Assembly: GCF_000428945.1 (NCBI RefSeq)
Contig: NZ_AUAX01000008.1
Span: 124,001-188,000, forward strand
Length of the DNA: 64,000 bases
Source: Hamadaea tsunoensis DSM 44101
Lineage (GTDB): Bacteria; Actinomycetota; Actinomycetes; Mycobacteriales; Micromonosporaceae
Reading direction: 5' to 3'
The notes beneath the pieces were generated by a model. The model made no database searches and had not been told where the DNA came from. It saw only the letters and a program-made list of their open reading frames with translations. Both the position numbers and the translations under genes were made by a program. Within the stretch, counting starts at the first letter, position 1, and each line of letters starts with the position of its first letter. Positions 1 through 9,973 of this stretch are shown in pieces.

Positions 1-344
1 GCGTCGACCCGGTCCGCCCCGCCCTGCCGTGGGCCGGCATCAGCCTCGTCGCCCTCCTGCTGGCCGCCGGACCCGCGCTGGTGACCGGCGTACGCAAGAT
101 GCGCAACACCCCCGCCTGGGCCTTCCTCGCCGGCGCCGGCGCGGCCGTCCTGTTCTCGATCCTGGCCGGCCTGGCCCGTGGCGGGGTCGAACACGCCTGG
201 CTGCCGTTCTTCCCCTGGCTCACCATCGCCGCGGTGGCCCCCGAAGAACGCGGCGGCCCCATCCCGCCGGCCCCCATCGTGCTGACAGCGGCGGGAGCGA
301 TCACGGCCATCATCGTCGAGGCGGTCCTGGCGACCACCACCTGA
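1..344 (+). CDS. C-terminal part of a multi-pass membrane protein (5' end outside window)
   Basis: The reading frame is open from base 3 to the TGA at 342-344, so this is the last ~113 codons of a gene that begins before the window. The protein has at least three hydrophobic segments: one starting AGISLVALLLAAG, one starting AWAFLAGAGAAVLFS, and a C-terminal one starting IVLTAAGAITAII. A loop with Trp, Pro and two Glu residues separates the last two. This pattern fits an integral membrane protein with its C-terminus at the last helix. I cannot assign a family from this fragment. An internal ATG at 81 is unlikely to be the true start because the hydrophobic frame continues upstream of it. Element A begins 14 bases after the stop. 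Confidence 0.6.
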   Translation, partial: VDPVRPALPWAGISLVALLLAAGPALVTGVRKMRNTPAWAFLAGAGAAVLFSILAGLARGGVEHAWLPFFPWLTIAAVAPEERGGPIPPAPIVLTAAGAITAIIVEAVLATTT

Positions 345-357
345 CCCCCGCCCCGTT

Positions 358-1317
358 CGACGATCTTGCGCGAATGCCCCGAGTTTCGTCCGGAATACGG
401 GAAATGCCCGGACATTCGCGCAAGATCGTCGCGGCTGGGGACCGGACACTCGTGCAAGATCGTCGCCGCTGGGGGATCGAGGCCTCACCCCCGAGCCGCC
501 GGCCTCACCCCCGGGCGGCGGCCGCGCGTGTGTCGTTGTCGCCGTGTTCGGCGCCTCGCACCCTTTGCGACCTTGTCGCGACTGTCCGATACGGGCATTC
601 GGGGTGGCCGACGCGGCAGCCCATCGGGTCGGGGATCTTGACGGATGTCCGGTTGTCGACGTCGGAAGAGATCAACTGCGGGGCAACCGGGCATCCGTCA
701 AGATCGCCCACGGATCGGCGGCCCGACCGCACTGCACGGCGGCGCCGAATCAGGGCTGCGGTGATCGTTTGCGGGTGCGATGTAATTTTCGGGCCGCTCC
801 CTCGATCCAGTCCGGCTGAGATGTAGCCGTGGGCCAGTTTCCTCCATCGGAACCGCTTTGGATCATGGGCGAGCGGTGCGGTTGGACATCTGGGCCGCTG
901 TGGATCACGTCCGAGCCGTCCGGCCCCCGGTCGGGGTCCGTGGTGCGGGAACGATCTTCCGCCCAGTGGATAGGCGTCGTCGACCTGCTGATCGTTTACG
1001 GCTGGGGTGTAATTCCGGCCCGATCTGCATGATCGAATACGCGTGAGGTGTAGCCGGATCCGGTCAGCGTGCTCCGCAACCGTAAACGATCATGCACAAG
1101 GCGGCCATATTTACACCGCAGCCGTCAACGATCACTCCGTCGGCGATACGCCCGGCACACAAGTCGGACAGTCGCGACAAAGGCCGGGGTGAAGGGGTAG
1201 ACGGTGACCGGACCGCGGTGAAGGATGCGTCGCCCCACTCACCTGGCAGTGGAGGCCCCCCAGGGCCGGAACGGTCTCCCGCGGGAGGAGCGGAGGTGAG
1301 ATCGACGAACCCGGGAC
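358..1317. repeat. Long intergenic repeat element, copy A (about 960 bp)
   Basis: This gene-free stretch is near-identical over most of its length to 52975-54008 (inverted, copy C) and, with a deletion, to 28331-29201 (copy B). It contains three inverted-repeat modules. Module 1 at 358-376/413-431 has perfect 19-bp arms (CGACGATCTTGCGCGAATG and its complement). Module 2 at 634-655/684-705 has 22-bp arms with one mismatch. Module 3 at 990-1001/1080-1091 has perfect 12-bp arms (GATCGTTTACGG). Two GC-rich ~19-bp units lie at about 483-525. The right boundary GAACCCGGGAC is shared by all three copies. Open frames inside it are not supported: none has a convincing start or protein-like composition, and the copies are not conserved as protein. 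Function unknown. Confidence 0.85.
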
Positions 1318-1319
1318 AA

Positions 1320-1339
1320 AAAGATCTTCAAATTGATCT

Positions 1340-1341
<2 letters not shown>
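1320..1341. terminator. AT-rich inverted repeat at the element A / ABC-F junction
   Basis: AAAGATC at 1320-1326 pairs with GATCTTT at 1335-1341 around an 8-base spacer. It lies just outside the right end of element A and overlaps the stop codon of the ABC-F gene. It could terminate the ABC-F transcript, but there is no clear T tract beyond the stem. A similar AT-rich palindrome follows element B at 29210-29227. Confidence 0.35.
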
Positions 1342-2941
<1,600 letters not shown>

Positions 2942-3135
2942 GGTGCTGCCATCGTACCGGGGCGGAGGAATCCGTTTTCGGGCCCGAACGGGTGTCTCGC
3001 GCCACTCCCGCACCCTCCCCGGCTCCCCTGGTCCCGCCGGCCCACCTCCGGCACCCCCGCCGAGCCACCCTCGGGATCCCGCTGGCCCCACCCCGAGGCC
3101 CGCGCGCGCCCACCCAAGATCCCGCTTGGACCCAC

Positions 3136-3219
3136 CCAAGATCCCGTTTGGATCAGGGAAATCACCCGAATCTTGGCCCATGATTACGTGCGGAACCGTG
3201 ATCCAAACCAGATCTTGGG
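3136..3219. repeat. Palindromic intergenic element, copy P1
   Basis: One of five copies of an 80-85 bp imperfect palindrome. The outer arms read CCAAGATCCCGTTTGGATC and, inverted, GATCCAAACCAGATCTTGG. The centre holds ATCTTGGCCCATGATTACGTG. This copy lies between the divergent ABC-F and metallopeptidase genes, so it is not simply a terminator. The rest of the gap (2942-3348) is GC-rich sequence with CGGGCGCAGGCC-type short repeats at about 3230-3280. I see no gene in it. Confidence 0.8.
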
Positions 3220-3348
3220 GCGCGACCGGGGTGCAGGCCCGGGCGCAGGCCCGGGCGAGAGGCCGGGGCGCAGGCAGAGGTGCGGGCGCGGGCGGGCGAG
3301 TCGGCAGGAAAGCGCTCAAGCTCGGACATTTGCGGTAAGAATGGCTCT

Positions 3349-4431
3349 ATGTCGCTGAACGAGAACGCCGACCTCGACCCGAGCCAAGTCGAGGACATGC
3401 GCGGCTCCGGCGGAGGCGGGAGCGGCGGCGGCAGCGGTGGTTTCCCCGGCCTCAACCTCCCCGGCGGCGGAGGCGGGGGCGGCGGGGGCGGCGGCATGGG
3501 TCCCGGGATGGGCGGCGCGGCCGGCTGCCTCGGCGGCCTCCTCCCGATGATCTTCCGAGGCGGCGGTCAGGGCGGTCAGGGCGGCGGCAAGGGCCGCAGC
3601 ACCCTGCTCATCATCGTGCTGGTTCTCGTCGTCTGCGTCGGCCTGATCTGCTGCCTCGGCCGCGGCAACCTGGGCAGCCTCGGCGATCTCGGCGGGCTCA
3701 CCGGCGGCGGGTCCAACCCGAGCCCGAACAACTCCAGCCTGGCGTCGACCTGCTCGAAGAGCAACCCGAACCGGTTCGACGACCCGGCCTGCCGCAACCT
3801 CGCGTACATCAACTCGATCCAGGCGTTCTGGCAGAAGGAACTCCCCCAGGTCTACGGCAAGCCGTACGCCATCGTCCCGACGCGGTTCTTCTCCGGCTCG
3901 GTGAACACCGCCTGCGGCGGGGCGACCTCGGGTGTCGGCCCGTTCTACTGCCCCGGCGACCAGCGCGTCTACATCGATCTCAGCTTCTACGACGAGCTGG
4001 CCAGCCGGTTCGGCGCGCCGGGCAACTTCGCGCAGGCGTACGTGCTGGCCCACGAGTACGGGCACCACGTGCAGAACCTGCTCGGCACCGAGGCCCAGGT
4101 ACGCCGCGCCCAGCAGCGCGATCCCGCCAACGCCAACAAGTACTCGGTCGCGATGGAGTTGCAGGCCGACTGCTATGCCGGCGTCTGGGCCAAGGCGGCG
4201 AGCGGCACGACCGACTCGTCCGGCGTACCGATCTTCAAGAGCCTGACCACGCAGGATCTGCAGGAGGCGCTCACCGCCGCGGCCGCGGTCGGCGACGACA
4301 CCATCCAGCAGAAGGCCGGCCAGCAGATCAACGAGTCCGGCTTCACGCACGGCAGCGCCGCCCAGCGCCAGCAGTGGTTCAGCCAGGGCTACCAGACCGG
4401 CGACCCGAAGCAGTGCAACACCTTCGGCTGA
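3349..4431 (+). CDS. Membrane-anchored neutral zinc metallopeptidase (YpfJ/KPN_02809 type)
   Basis: Residues 1-80 are a Gly-rich, low-complexity N-terminus. A single hydrophobic helix follows at about 84-104 (STLLIIVLVLVVCVGLICC), then an extracytoplasmic catalytic domain. The zinc site is HEYGHH at about residues 235-240, with a downstream glutamate in MELQADCYAG (about 270) as the likely third ligand. This arrangement matches the putative neutral zinc metallopeptidase family. Substrates of this family are largely unknown. The start at 3349 (MSLNENADLDPSQ) is preferred over 3280 because the upstream extension covers the intergenic repeat. There is no strong Shine-Dalgarno, and TAAGAAT at 3336-3342 could be a -10 for a leaderless message. 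The gene is convergent with the next one and abuts it. Confidence 0.88.
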   Translation: MSLNENADLDPSQVEDMRGSGGGGSGGGSGGFPGLNLPGGGGGGGGGGGMGPGMGGAAGCLGGLLPMIFRGGGQGGQGGGKGRSTLLIIVLVLVVCVGLICCLGRGNLGSLGDLGGLTGGGSNPSPNNSSLASTCSKSNPNRFDDPACRNLAYINSIQAFWQKELPQVYGKPYAIVPTRFFSGSVNTACGGATSGVGPFYCPGDQRVYIDLSFYDELASRFGAPGNFAQAYVLAHEYGHHVQNLLGTEAQVRRAQQRDPANANKYSVAMELQADCYAGVWAKAASGTTDSSGVPIFKSLTTQDLQEALTAAAAVGDDTIQQKAGQQINESGFTHGSAAQRQQWFSQGYQTGDPKQCNTFG

Positions 4432-4845
4432 TCAGCCGCCCGGGCAGCCGTGGCCGCCGCTGCGGGGGATGCACTGCGTCACCGCCGGCGCCGGTCGCGG
4501 CGGCCCCGGATAGTGCCCGATGAGCGGACCGGTCGCCAGCGATCCGACCATCGCGAAACCGAGCAGCATCAGGAAACCGCCGCCCACCGCGATCGCGTAC
4601 CTACGGGTCCACACCCGGTCCCGCAGCACCCCGGCCAGTGCCACGCCGGCGAGCGGCACGGTGATCGCGATGATCAGACCCGCGCGCAGCCACACGTCGG
4701 TCACTCTCCCCTGCGCGGCCGCGTCCGCGACGCTCATCCAGTTCAATCTCGTCGTACGCCGGATCAGCCCGACGATCAGCGCGAACGGGGCCGTGTACAG
4801 CCACGTGAAGAAGAGCGTCCCGAGCACCATCCGCCGTACGCTCAT
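4432..4845 (-). CDS. Small four-helix-type membrane protein, unknown function
   Basis: A protein of 137 residues with about three hydrophobic segments (LFFTWLYTAPFALIVGLI, GLIIAITVPLAGVALAGVL, AIAVGGGFLMLLGFAMVGSL) and a Pro/Cys/Gly C-terminal tail containing two cysteines. The start at 4845 (MSVRRMVLG) is chosen because its ATG overlaps the TGA of the upstream gene (ATGA, 4842-4845). The longer frame to 4941 is an Arg-rich shadow of that upstream gene. The overlap implies translational coupling and a shared operon with 4842-5192. I do not recognise a family. Confidence 0.65.
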   Translation of the reverse strand: MSVRRMVLGTLFFTWLYTAPFALIVGLIRRTTRLNWMSVADAAAQGRVTDVWLRAGLIIAITVPLAGVALAGVLRDRVWTRRYAIAVGGGFLMLLGFAMVGSLATGPLIGHYPGPPRPAPAVTQCIPRSGGHGCPGG

Positions 4846-5192
4846 CGGGGCGACGCCAGGGAGATCGCGAAGACGCAGCCGCCGAGCGCGGTGACTCCCA
4901 CGGATGCGATGACCCCCGCCCAGACGGGTGAGCGTACCCACCGGACGAGGAGGGCGAGCAGGCCGAGCCCGAGGGCCAGCAGGACGCCGGCCAGGACGAC
5001 GGCGATCATGAGACCGAGGACGACCTCTTCGCGCCCGTCGAAGCAGAGGCCCTCGCCGTCACACGGCCGGGCCGGGACGGACGCCGACGCGGTCACCCCG
5101 GCGGCGGCCAGCATCGTGCACCAGCCGAGAACGATGAGTGCGCCCTGGCCGAAGACACGGCGTTTCGCGACGGGTTCCCCGAGACTCGTCAT
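4842..5192 (-). CDS. Small membrane protein, unknown function
   Basis: A protein of 116 residues with an N-terminal hydrophobic segment (ALIVLGWCTMLAAAGVTAS), a short outward loop with two cysteines (PCDGEGLCFDG) and two further helices (VVLGLMIAVVLAGVLLALG and VWAGVIASVGVTALGGCVF). It is first in a two-gene operon with 4432-4845, joined by an ATGA overlap. The pair may work together at the membrane, but nothing in the sequence names a function. The two loop cysteines could form a disulfide outside the cell. Confidence 0.65.
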   Translation of the reverse strand: MTSLGEPVAKRRVFGQGALIVLGWCTMLAAAGVTASASVPARPCDGEGLCFDGREEVVLGLMIAVVLAGVLLALGLGLLALLVRWVRSPVWAGVIASVGVTALGGCVFAISLASPR

Positions 5193-5225
5193 GCGCCCGA
5201 GTCTGCCACGGCCGCGCCGGCCCGG

Positions 5226-5558
5226 CTACGCGGTCGACGCCCGGATCCAGTCCAGATAGGACTGACCGCCGCCGACCACGGGCAGGCAGACGATCTCCGG
5301 AACGTCGTAGCTGTGTACGCCGCGCAGGTGATCGCGCAGCTCGGCCGACCGGGCGGCCGTGGTCTTGAACTCGACCCGCCATTCGCGCGCCTCGTCGACG
5401 GCGCCCTCCCAGCGGTACACGCTCGTCATCGGGCCGAGGACCTGGGCGCAGGCGGCCAGCCGGGCGACGACCGCGGACCGGGCCAGTTCGTGGGCCGCGT
5501 CGGCCGAGTCGGTGGTGGTCACCACCACGACGAACTCTGTGCGGATGTCTGTCTCCAC
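5226..5558 (-). CDS. cutA: CutA1 divalent-cation tolerance protein
   Basis: A protein of 110 residues, the usual length for the trimeric CutA family. Family features are visible: FVVVVTTTDSADAAHELARS near the N-terminus, LAACAQV, SVYRWEGAV, EWRVEFKTT, and the C-terminal YDVPEIVCLPVVGG followed by YLDWI. CutA has been linked to divalent metal tolerance, but its molecular role is unsettled. The GTG start (complement of 5556-5558) gives a short leader METDIRTE before the first strand. The gene lies between the small membrane-protein pair and azlCD on the same strand, separated by 33 and 27 bases, so it could share transcripts with either. Confidence 0.93.
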   Translation of the reverse strand: METDIRTEFVVVVTTTDSADAAHELARSAVVARLAACAQVLGPMTSVYRWEGAVDEAREWRVEFKTTAARSAELRDHLRGVHSYDVPEIVCLPVVGGGQSYLDWIRASTA

Positions 5559-5585
5559 ACGGGCACCGTAGCCCTCACGCGGCCC

Positions 5586-5903
5586 TCAGGACAGACCGGC
5601 GAATCGCAGCAGTGCGGCGGTCGCGGCGGCGGCCACCACGACCACGGCGAAGGGCGCCCGCCGCCAGGCCAGAACCGCGCCGACGAGCACGCCCGCGGGC
5701 CGGGCGACACCGAGTGACAGCTCCCCCGCGGTGGTGAACACGGCGGTCGCGATCAGTGCCAGGAGCAGCGTGGTCGCGGCGACCGGCAGCAGATCTCCGA
5801 GCCAGACCGGCAGGACCAGGCGGCCGCGCAGCAGTACGCCGCTCACCCGGATCGCGTACGTGCCGACGGCCAGACAGGCGATGGCGATCAGGAGCGTGGT
5901 CAT
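5586..5903 (-). CDS. azlD: AzlD-family small subunit of branched-chain amino acid exporter
   Basis: A protein of 105 residues with three to four hydrophobic segments (TLLIAIACLAVGTYAIRVSGVL, LLPVAATTLLLALIATAVF, FAVVVVAAAATAALLRFAG), the size and profile of AzlD. AzlC and AzlD form a two-component exporter for branched-chain amino acids or their analogues in the cytoplasmic membrane. Its ATG overlaps the stop of the upstream azlC (ATGA at 5900-5903), so the two are translationally coupled. The divergent XRE-cupin gene at 6757 is the probable regulator. Confidence 0.88.
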   Translation of the reverse strand: MTTLLIAIACLAVGTYAIRVSGVLLRGRLVLPVWLGDLLPVAATTLLLALIATAVFTTAGELSLGVARPAGVLVGAVLAWRRAPFAVVVVAAAATAALLRFAGLS

Positions 5904-6691
5904 CGCGTGGCACCCTTTCCGGCGGCCGCGACCTCGTCGGTGCCCGCGGTCGTGTCGATGTCCGAAGTCTGGGCGGCACCCGAGGTCCGGGAGACGTCCG
6001 TGGTCCTGCCGGCTCCCGCGATCCTGCCGGCGGCGACGCCGAGCAGGGCGACGAGGACGGGCAGGCCGGCGGGCAGGAACGGGGTGGCCGCGACGGCGAT
6101 CACCGCGCCCGTGACCGCCGAGATCCGGGTGGTCCGGTCCCGCAGGGAGGGCAGGACCAGGGCGAGCATGCCGGCCGGGAACGCCGCGTCGAGGCCGAAC
6201 CGGTCCGGGTCGCCGACGACGCCGCCCAGCAGCACGCCCGCCACCGTCCCCAGATTCCAGAGCACGAACAGCGCCCCGCCCACCAGCCAGTACGCGTGCC
6301 GCCGCCGCTCGGGCCGGTCCTGCGCGAGGGTGAAGGCCGTGTTCTCGTCGATGAGCACGTGCGAGCCGATGAGGCGGGCCGCGGTGGTGTCGCCGATGGC
6401 ACCGCCGATGGCCAGCCCGAACGGCAGGTGCCGGACGTTGACCAGCAGGCCGCCCAGCACCGCCGCGACCGGGTTGCCGGCGCTGAACAGGCTGACGGCC
6501 AGGAACTGGGAGCCGCCGGCGAAGACGGCCAGCGACATGACGATCGGCACCCAGGCGGGCATGCCCTGGGCGACGCTGATCGCACCGTAGGACAGGCCGA
6601 CCACGGCCGAGGCGGCGCCGAGCGCCAGGGTGTCGCGGATCAGGTCGCGGTCGACCGCCCCGACGAGTCGCGTTCGATATGCCGTACGCAT
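5900..6691 (-). CDS. azlC: AzlC-family branched-chain amino acid exporter large subunit
   Basis: A protein of 263 residues. The family core is visible: LGAASAVVGLSYGAISVAQG, then MSLAVFAGGSQFLAVSLFSAG, then LLVNVRHLPFGLAIGG, with later helices including YWLVGGALFVLWNLGTVAGV. The C-terminal ~40 residues are a Thr/Ala/Ser-rich cytoplasmic tail not needed for the fold. The protein exports branched-chain amino acids together with AzlD. There is no Shine-Dalgarno before the ATG at 6691. A TTGACG...GATATT promoter (complement of 6699-6728, 18-bp spacer) would start transcription close to the ATG, so the message may be leaderless. Confidence 0.9.
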   Translation of the reverse strand: MRTAYRTRLVGAVDRDLIRDTLALGAASAVVGLSYGAISVAQGMPAWVPIVMSLAVFAGGSQFLAVSLFSAGNPVAAVLGGLLVNVRHLPFGLAIGGAIGDTTAARLIGSHVLIDENTAFTLAQDRPERRRHAYWLVGGALFVLWNLGTVAGVLLGGVVGDPDRFGLDAAFPAGMLALVLPSLRDRTTRISAVTGAVIAVAATPFLPAGLPVLVALLGVAAGRIAGAGRTTDVSRTSGAAQTSDIDTTAGTDEVAAAGKGATR

Positions 6692-6698
6692 GACATAG

Positions 6699-6742
6699 AA
6701 TATCGAACACGAGAGCCCTGTTCGTCAAATCGAACGATTCGA
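6699..6742. promoter_or_regulatory. azlC promoter and candidate XRE operator
   Basis: On the minus strand TTGACG (complement of 6723-6728) and GATATT (complement of 6699-6704) are spaced by 18 bases and point toward azlC. Overlapping and adjacent to this, TCGAA-CGA-TTCGA at 6730-6742 is a perfect inverted repeat, and TCGAAC recurs at 6703-6708. The arrangement between divergent genes suggests that the XRE-cupin protein binds here and controls azlCD and itself. The promoter and operator are inferred from sequence only. Confidence 0.5.
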
Positions 6743-6756
6743 CCTGTGGAGCGAAC

Positions 6757-7314
6757 ATGACCGCCGACGGCCCCCCGCTCGCCATCATCGCCGCGAACCT
6801 GCGCCGCGAACGGGAACACCGCGGCCTGAGCCTCAGCGAGGTCGCCAAGCGGGCCGGGGTCGCCAAGTCGACGCTGTCCCAGCTGGAGTCGGCCCAGGGC
6901 AACCCGAGCGTGGAGACGCTCTGGTCGCTGGCCGTGGCGCTCGACGTGCCGTTCAGCCGGCTCATCGAGCAGCCGGCGGCGAGCGTACGCGTCCTGCGGC
7001 GGGGCGAGGGGGTCGCGTACCCGAGCACGCAGGCGGACTTCACGGGGACCCTGCTCAGCACCGGGCCCCGGCACGTCACCCGGGACATCTACGTGCTGCG
7101 GGTCGAGCCCGGCGCCGACCGGAAGGCCGAGGCGCACATCCCCGGCACGGTCGAGCACCTCATCGTCTGCGCGGGACGGTTCCGCTCGGGCCCCGCCGAC
7201 GAGCCGGTCGAGCTCGGGCCGGGCGACTACGCGTCGTTCCCCGGCGACATCGACCACTCGTACGAGGCCCTCGAACCCGGCAGTTGGGCCGTGCTCGTCA
7301 TGGAGCACCGCTGA
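6757..7314 (+). CDS. XRE-family HTH regulator with C-terminal cupin domain
   Basis: A protein of 185 residues. An N-terminal helix-turn-helix spans about residues 10-65 (EVAKRAGVAKSTLSQLESAQ followed by NPSVETLWSLAVALDV). A cupin-type sensor domain follows at about 105-183 (PGTVEHLIVCAGRF, LGPGDYASFPGDIDHSYEAL). This HTH-cupin layout is typical of small-molecule responsive repressors. The start is supported by GGAG at 6748-6751, five bases before the ATG. It is divergent from azlCD across a 65-bp gap with inverted repeats, so it probably controls export of branched-chain amino acids or analogues. The ligand is not known. Confidence 0.88.
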   Translation: MTADGPPLAIIAANLRREREHRGLSLSEVAKRAGVAKSTLSQLESAQGNPSVETLWSLAVALDVPFSRLIEQPAASVRVLRRGEGVAYPSTQADFTGTLLSTGPRHVTRDIYVLRVEPGADRKAEAHIPGTVEHLIVCAGRFRSGPADEPVELGPGDYASFPGDIDHSYEALEPGSWAVLVMEHR

Positions 7315-7320
7315 GCCGCG

Positions 7321-8124
7321 CTAGGAGACCAGGAACTCCGCGGCGGAGCGCAGGCGGGTCTTGAGGACGCCGGCGGCCCGCGAGATGTCCAGCTTCACGT
7401 CCGCCGGCCGCACCAGGCCCGACGCCGCGACCGTACTCACGGGAATGTCGGCAGTGGACAGTCCGTACGCGTCGCCCACGAGGCGGGCGAGTTCCGGGCG
7501 GGTCAGCGCCTGCGCCCCCGCCACGTTCAGGATCCCCGCGTAGTCGTTGCCGACCAGTTCCAGCACCGCGTCGGCCAGGTCGGCGTCGGCCACCGGGCAG
7601 CGGATCTCGTCGCTGAAGAACGACCCCGACACCTCGCCGCGCAGCACGTCCAGGCAGAACTTCACCTGCGGCGTGTGCTCCGGCCCCAGGATGAGCGACG
7701 TACGCACGACCGCCGCGGACGGGTCGAGCGCGCGTACCGCCGTCTCGGCCGCCGCCTTGGCCGCACCGTACGCGTGCACCGGCGACGGCTCGTCGTCCTC
7801 CGTGTACGGTCGCGGGCGGCCGGCGTGCAGGGCGTCCGACGAGATGTGCACCAGCCGGGAGCCGGTCGCCGCCGCGGCCGCCGCCACGTTGGCCGCCCCG
7901 TCGGCCGTCGCCGTCCAGCTTCCCCGCTGGTACGCGCAGTTCACGACGGCCGCCGGGCGTACCCGCTGAAAGAGCTGGTGCACGGCGAACGGGTCGCGGA
8001 CGTCGAGGGGTTCCCACGACGGCGCCTGCCGGGCCGTGCCGACGACCTGGAAGCCGGCGGCCGGGGCACGCCGGGCGACCTCGCCGCCGAGGTGGCCCGA
8101 CGCGCCGACGACGAGGAGGATCAC
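7321..8124 (-). CDS. RmlD-like SDR (dTDP-4-dehydrorhamnose reductase-related)
   Basis: A protein of 267 residues of the extended SDR/RmlD-substrate-binding type. It has an N-terminal NAD(P)-binding GASGHLGGE motif (about residues 7-15), VVNCAY, a serine pair in [10 protein letters not shown], the catalytic YGAAK pair (about 117-121) and a later [10 protein letters not shown] strand. The GTG start (complement of 8122-8124) overlaps the TGA of aspS (GTGA), giving coupling downstream of aspS. The substrate cannot be assigned: no other deoxysugar genes lie nearby, so the rhamnose name may only reflect fold similarity. Confidence 0.78.
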   Translation of the reverse strand: MILLVVGASGHLGGEVARRAPAAGFQVVGTARQAPSWEPLDVRDPFAVHQLFQRVRPAAVVNCAYQRGSWTATADGAANVAAAAAATGSRLVHISSDALHAGRPRPYTEDDEPSPVHAYGAAKAAAETAVRALDPSAAVVRTSLILGPEHTPQVKFCLDVLRGEVSGSFFSDEIRCPVADADLADAVLELVGNDYAGILNVAGAQALTRPELARLVGDAYGLSTADIPVSTVAASGLVRPADVKLDISRAAGVLKTRLRSAAEFLVS

Positions 8125-9875
8125 GCCTTGGGCTTGCCGTCGATGCCGGCCTCGAGGCGCTGCTGCGCGGTGATCGGCGTGGGTGCGCCGGTGAGCGGGT
8201 CGTAGCCGCCGCCCGTCTTCGGGAACGCGATGACCTCGCGGATCGAGTCCGCGCCGGCGAGCAGCATGCAGACGCGGTCCCAGCCCAGCGCGATGCCGCC
8301 GTGCGGCGGCGGCCCGTACGCGAACGCGTCGAGCAGGAAGCCGAACTTCTCGCGCTGCTCCTCGGGCGTGATGCCCAGCAGGGTGAAGACGCGCTCCTGG
8401 ACGTCCGAGCGGTGGATACGGATCGATCCGCCGCCGATCTCGTTGCCGTTGCAGACGATGTCGTACGCGTACGCCAGCGCGTGCTCGGGGTCGGCGTCGA
8501 AACCGGCGAGCCAGTCGGAGTTCGGGGAGGTGAACGGGTGGTGCAGCGCCGTCCAGCCGATCTGCTTCTCGGGGTCCTTGTCGTCGTAGACGGCCTCGAA
8601 CATGGGCGCGTCGACGATCCAGCAGAACGCCCAGGCGGCCGGGTCGATCAGGCCGGCCCGCTTGCCGATCTCCAGCCGGGCCGCGCCGAGCAGTTCCTGC
8701 GTACGCCGCTGGGTGCCGGCGCCGAAGAAGACCGCGTCGCCGGGCTTGGCGCCGACGGCGTCGGCCAGGCCGTTCAGGTGGGCCTCGGAGAGGTTCTTGG
8801 CGACCGGGCCCTTGGGCTCGCCGGTCTCCGCGTCGAACAGCAGGTACGCGAGCCCCTTCGCGCCGCGGGACTTGGCCCAGTCCTGCCAGCCGTCCAGCTC
8901 CTTGCGGGTCTGCGCGGCGCCGCCGGGCATGACCACCGCGCCGACGTAGGGCGCCTGGAACACGCGGAACTCGGTGCCCTGCAGGAACCCCGTGAGGTCG
9001 ACCAGTTCGCAGCCGAAGCGCAGGTCGGGCTTGTCCGAACCGTAGCGGTCCATGCCCTCGGCGAAGGTCATCCGGCGGATCGGCGTGCTGATCTCGTGCC
9101 CGGCCAGCTCGCTCCAGAGCGCCCGGACGATCGCCTCGGCCAGCTCGATGACATCGTCCTGGGTGACGAACGACATCTCGATGTCGAGCTGGGTGAACTC
9201 GGGCTGCCGGTCGGCGCGGAAGTCCTCGTCCCGGTAGCAGCGGGCGATCTGGTAGTACCGCTCCATGCCCGCCACCATCAGCAGCTGCTTGAACAGCTGG
9301 GGCGACTGGGGCAGCGCGTACCAGTTGCCGGGCTGCAGGCGGACGGGGACCAGGAAGTCGCGGGCGCCCTCGGGGGTCGAGCGGGTCAGCGTCGGCGTCT
9401 CGATCTCGTGGAAGTCGCGCTGGTGCAGGATCTCGCGGGCGATCTGGTTGGCCCGGGAGCGCAGCTTCAACGCCTTCGACGGCGCGGTACGCCGCAGGTC
9501 CAGGTACCGGTGGCGCAGGCGGATGTCGTCGCCGGCCTCGACGTGGTCGTCGATCGGGAACGGCAGCGGCGCGGCGGTGGACAGCACCTCCAGGTCCGTG
9601 ACGATGACCTCGATGCCGCCGGTGGGCAGCTCGGGGTTCTCGTTGCCGGCCGGGCGCTCGGCGACGGTCCCGGTCACCTTGACGCAGAACTCGTTGCGCA
9701 GCGCGTGCGCCGTCTCCTCGTCCCGGAAGACGACCTGGGCGATGCCCGAGGCGTCCCGCAGATCGATGAAGGTCACGCCACCGTGGTCGCGCCGGCGCGC
9801 CACCCATCCGGCGAGCGTCACGACCTCACCGGCGTGCGACGTGCGCAGGGTGCCGGCGGCATGGGTGCGGATCAC
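8121..9875 (-). CDS. aspS: Aspartyl-tRNA synthetase
   Basis: A class II synthetase of 584 residues. It has an N-terminal OB-fold anticodon domain ([20 protein letters not shown]), motif 2 with [20 protein letters not shown] and motif 3 GLGWDR-type ([14 protein letters not shown]) near the C-terminus. The insertion typical of bacterial AspRS lies between motifs 2 and 3. The protein charges tRNA-Asp, and in many actinobacteria also tRNA-Asn for amidation by GatCAB. The GTG start at 9875 is chosen because GGAG lies just upstream and [11 protein letters not shown] matches known N-termini. The extended frame upstream of it is a shadow of the GH3 gene. Confidence 0.95.
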   Translation of the reverse strand: MIRTHAAGTLRTSHAGEVVTLAGWVARRRDHGGVTFIDLRDASGIAQVVFRDEETAHALRNEFCVKVTGTVAERPAGNENPELPTGGIEVIVTDLEVLSTAAPLPFPIDDHVEAGDDIRLRHRYLDLRRTAPSKALKLRSRANQIAREILHQRDFHEIETPTLTRSTPEGARDFLVPVRLQPGNWYALPQSPQLFKQLLMVAGMERYYQIARCYRDEDFRADRQPEFTQLDIEMSFVTQDDVIELAEAIVRALWSELAGHEISTPIRRMTFAEGMDRYGSDKPDLRFGCELVDLTGFLQGTEFRVFQAPYVGAVVMPGGAAQTRKELDGWQDWAKSRGAKGLAYLLFDAETGEPKGPVAKNLSEAHLNGLADAVGAKPGDAVFFGAGTQRRTQELLGAARLEIGKRAGLIDPAAWAFCWIVDAPMFEAVYDDKDPEKQIGWTALHHPFTSPNSDWLAGFDADPEHALAYAYDIVCNGNEIGGGSIRIHRSDVQERVFTLLGITPEEQREKFGFLLDAFAYGPPPHGGIALGWDRVCMLLAGADSIREVIAFPKTGGGYDPLTGAPTPITAQQRLEAGIDGKPKA

Positions 9876-9973
9876 GGTGGCTCTCCATTCGGCGTATGAC
9901 GACTCGCCCATTCTTCCAGGGTCTCCCCACGCCGGGGCGCCGGGGTGGGGAACCCGGGAAGCGGACGTATGCC

